Shown here piece after piece: positions 62,343 to 64,000 of a stretch of DNA of 64,000 bases. Under the pieces are notes generated by a model. The model made no database searches. It was not told the DNA's origin and saw only the letters and a program-made list of their open reading frames with translations. The stretch's first letter is position 1. Every line of letters begins with the position of its first letter. The position numbers were made by a program, and so were the translations under genes. The DNA is from Bacteroidia bacterium (GTDB lineage Bacteria; Bacteroidota; Bacteroidia; Palsa-965), in NCBI GenBank assembly GCA_025454955.1, contig JALONL010000001.1, forward strand, positions 62,001 through 126,000, in the 5' to 3' direction.

Positions 62343-62702
62343 ATGAGTTACCCGAAACGGGGAAAGGTAACCCTGCATTTACAAAGAAAAGCGGAATTTC
62401 TTTTTGAAGTGCTTTTGTGGATTGAAGGGGGATTAAAACCAGGCCCCCATTCCACAAAACTAATCGCGCATTCAGGTATTGGAAGAATCCTTATTTGCGG
62501 AAATCACTGGTTATTCATCGCAAAATGCGGTGATATAGAAGGAATAATTACAGAGCAAACAATATATATTATTGATTTTCAAAGAGAAACAAAAGAATGC
62601 CTGGTGCAACTTTTTTCACGCCCCGAGCGGATTACTTGCATGATCCGCATGGGCATGCCTGAAGTCAGAAAGCAAAAGCGGCGATTTATACGACTATTTT
62701 AA
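62343..62702 (+). CDS. Unknown small protein, weakly supported
   Basis: 119 residues from ATG 62343, 9 bases from the divergent sigma factor start. Segments include FLFEVLLWIEGGLKPGPHS, IGRILICGNHWLFIAK and IIDFQRETKECLVQLF. No family recognised. The frame continues upstream across the sigma gene only as a shadow. The close divergence leaves almost no room for a promoter, so this ORF could be chance or a remnant. Confidence 0.4.
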   Translation: MSYPKRGKVTLHLQRKAEFLFEVLLWIEGGLKPGPHSTKLIAHSGIGRILICGNHWLFIAKCGDIEGIITEQTIYIIDFQRETKECLVQLFSRPERITCMIRMGMPEVRKQKRRFIRLF

Positions 62703-62797
62703 ATTGACCGGAGCCGAGTGATGAACGCCCAAAAATCCCCTAAATTGGCAGCATGTGGCCCCAGAAAAGATGGGACGGGGTAATACACCCATTAATT

Positions 62798-62825
62798 AAA
62801 AAAGGGGTATTCTAACCCCTTTTTT
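62798..62825. terminator. Short bidirectional terminator
   Basis: AAAAAAGGGGT (62798-62808) pairs with ACCCCTTTTTT (62815-62825), loop of 6. It lies between the orphan plus-strand ORF and the minus-strand VOC gene. Confidence 0.8.
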
Positions 62826-62957
62826 TGGAATGTTCAGTCCAAAAAATATTAATTCGAACTTCTTAAAAAAACCGTTAGGATATATCGTAAAGCAGATAGA
62901 AATATTAGTGATAACACTTCTGTCGGCTATGTTACAATGATACGGGAGAACGCTGAA

Positions 62958-63332
62958 TTAACCCATTGAATGGAACCCAACTTTGTTTCCTTCTGTGTCG
63001 ATAAAAAGCGCAATAAAGCCCCTGTTGTCACCTATGGCCGTTTTTGGCAGAATAACTTTCCCACCAGCACTTTCTACTTTGCCTAATGGAACAGAAAGGT
63101 CATTTCCGCCATCTAAGTAAACAGTAGTGCCGGTCATTGCAGGAACAAAGTTTTCACCGCCAGCGATTGCTCCGCCAAATCCGCCTTTTTGGGGATCAGA
63201 TGGGAAATATGCATATTGCATATTAGGATTTGGGTCGACTAGAATTTGAGCAGATAAAACTTTTGCATAAAAAGTCGTTGCTCTTTTGAAATCCTTAGCG
63301 GGTATTTCAAACCAATTTAGGCTATTTACCAT
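62958..63332 (-). CDS. VOC (glyoxalase/bleomycin resistance-like) family protein
   Basis: 124 residues. VOC fold: MVNSLNWFEIPAKDFKRATTFYAKVLSAQ at the start, YFPSDPQKGGFGGAI in the middle, LDGGNDLSVPLGKVESAGGKVI and FIALFIDTEGNKVGFHS at the end. Likely metal-dependent binding of a small toxic compound or a dioxygenase or glyoxalase-like activity; substrate unknown. AT-rich compared with upstream genes. It lies downstream (66 bases) of the Ohr gene on the same strand, with an SDR gene on the far side. Confidence 0.88.
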   Translation of the reverse strand: MVNSLNWFEIPAKDFKRATTFYAKVLSAQILVDPNPNMQYAYFPSDPQKGGFGGAIAGGENFVPAMTGTTVYLDGGNDLSVPLGKVESAGGKVILPKTAIGDNRGFIALFIDTEGNKVGFHSMG

Positions 63333-63398
63333 GTTTATTGAGTTTTAGATTTATTTTGTTTTTAAGATTGTACAGATTATTTTAAGATTAATGAGTAG

Positions 63399-63809
63399 TT
63401 ACGCAACCTCGTAAGTAGTCTCAATATTTCCTTTTGTTGCTTTTGAATAAGAGCAAATAGATTTGGTCTTTTCAACAAGCATTTTTGCAGTATCAGTATC
63501 TACATCATCTATTTTAACAATAAGATGTGCTCCAAGATCGAAGTTGCCGTTTGAATGTAAAACACCAATTTTTGCGGTTACTCTTACTTCACCAATTTTG
63601 ACTTTTTCAATACCCGCTGCAACAGCAACACTTGTTCCAAAACAAGCCGACCAAGCCGCAGCAAATAGTTGCTCTGGATTTGTTGCATCGCCAGATCCGC
63701 CCATTTCTTTTGGGAATCTAACGTCTATATCCAATAAACCATCAGACGATTTTGCGTGACCGTTGCGTCCTGCCAAAGTTGTCACTTCAGCCTCATACAT
63801 TTTTTCCAT
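63399..63809 (-). CDS. ohr: Ohr/OsmC-type organic hydroperoxide resistance protein
   Basis: 136 residues. Reduces organic peroxides using two redox cysteines: FAAAWSACFGTSVAVAAG (about residue 55) and KSICSYSKATKGNIETTYEV (about residue 121), the paired cysteines of Ohr. Also GRNGHAKSSDGLLDIDVRFPKEMGG near the N-terminus. Length is normal. It is between the VOC gene and the SDR remnant in an AT-rich cluster, consistent with a stress/detoxification cassette. Confidence 0.93.
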   Translation of the reverse strand: MEKMYEAEVTTLAGRNGHAKSSDGLLDIDVRFPKEMGGSGDATNPEQLFAAAWSACFGTSVAVAAGIEKVKIGEVRVTAKIGVLHSNGNFDLGAHLIVKIDDVDTDTAKMLVEKTKSICSYSKATKGNIETTYEVA

Positions 63810-63838
63810 TATTTTAAATTTTAATTGTTTTTATTTTT

Positions 63839-64000
63839 TTAGTTGTTAATGTTTAATTCGCTAAGTCCAAAATTTTGAAGTACACCAGCTTGCACTTGTT
63901 TTGAAGTTTCATTAATGATTTCGGTAACACCGCCCATCATTTTATCTACTACTGTTCTCAATGGTCGTGTGCCATTGGGCATATCCACCTGCTTTAAAAT
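63839..64000 (-). CDS. Short-chain dehydrogenase/reductase, C-terminal end
   Basis: Only the last 53 residues are in the window (ending ...LSELNINN with TAA at 63839-63841). MPNGTRPLRTVVDKMMG is a typical C-terminal SDR segment. The active site lies outside. It is 29 bases upstream-to-downstream from the Ohr gene in the same orientation and probably in the same operon. Confidence 0.65.
   Translation of the reverse strand: MLKQVDMPNGTRPLRTVVDKMMGGVTEIINETSKQVQAGVLQNFGLSELNINN

Noticed and set aside
1..64000. tRNA, rRNA, integrase, transposase or prophage genes
   Set aside because: None was recognised on either strand; the deaminase island is the only plausible defence-related segment and has no mobility genes next to it.

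Overview
The window is chromosomal DNA from a member of the Bacteroidota. The grounds are six proteins with type IX secretion (T9SS) C-terminal sorting domains, a Bacteroidota-type exbB-exbD-tonB operon, several TAnnTTTG-type -7 promoter elements, few Shine-Dalgarno sequences, and GbsR, DCC-family and CHU/gliding-type proteins. Genus and order cannot be fixed from the sequence alone. No rRNA, tRNA, CRISPR array, integrase or transposase was seen. Gene density is high and most genes are complete. The first gene (nuoM) and the last (a short-chain dehydrogenase) are cut by the window edges.

Layout. 1-2348: the end of the respiratory complex I operon (nuoM, nuoN). 2349-3289: a 25-unit degenerate tandem repeat flanked by inverted copies of a short element. 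3290-5265: a dicarboxylate/amino-acid symporter and a DedA protein. 5593-12642: a TonB energy-transduction operon (ExbB, three ExbD, TonB, a small membrane protein, an ExbD-like lipoprotein without its membrane helix, a PstS-like lipoprotein, a TPR protein). 13058-17610: a leaderless-looking propeller protein and a T9SS adhesin-like protein. 17920-22300: a TMTC-like GT-C membrane protein with TPRs, a helical-repeat protein and a T9SS cargo. 22317-26661: a minus-strand operon headed by a GbsR-type regulator with a clear promoter and a three-half-site operator, encoding three small membrane proteins, a DCC protein, a DUF2071 protein and an NAD(P)-binding protein. 26885-29845: a large T9SS type B protein. 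30063-35617: RNase R followed by two related surface or MORN-like proteins. 35678-38648: a coiled-coil secreted protein and an M1 peptidase lipoprotein.

38655-40392 is an AT-rich island. It carries a P-loop/deoxycytidylate-deaminase fusion of the anti-phage AvcD/DcdV type, translationally coupled to a 58-residue lysine-rich protein. This is the best candidate for a poorly described system here. 40493-45590: a LytTR response regulator and a nine-PAS histidine kinase. 45616-50169: a MORN/YwqK-like protein, a deiodinase-like thioredoxin-fold T9SS cargo, rpiB and nadA. 50244-54888: an M28 peptidase, a LutB-type iron-sulfur protein, a Pmp3-domain lipoprotein, a DUF2752 protein and ferritin. 54966-61030: two T9SS propellers, a small unknown gene beside a 138-bp nested palindrome, and an ArnT-like glycosyltransferase. 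61036-62702: an ECF sigma factor with its putative anti-sigma partner and an orphan ORF. 62958-64000: an AT-rich stress/detoxification cluster (VOC protein, Ohr, SDR).

Common threads are cell-surface export (T9SS cargo) and TonB-dependent uptake energised by the exb operon and complex I. Several genes have a -7 element exactly four bases before the start codon, which predicts leaderless mRNAs.
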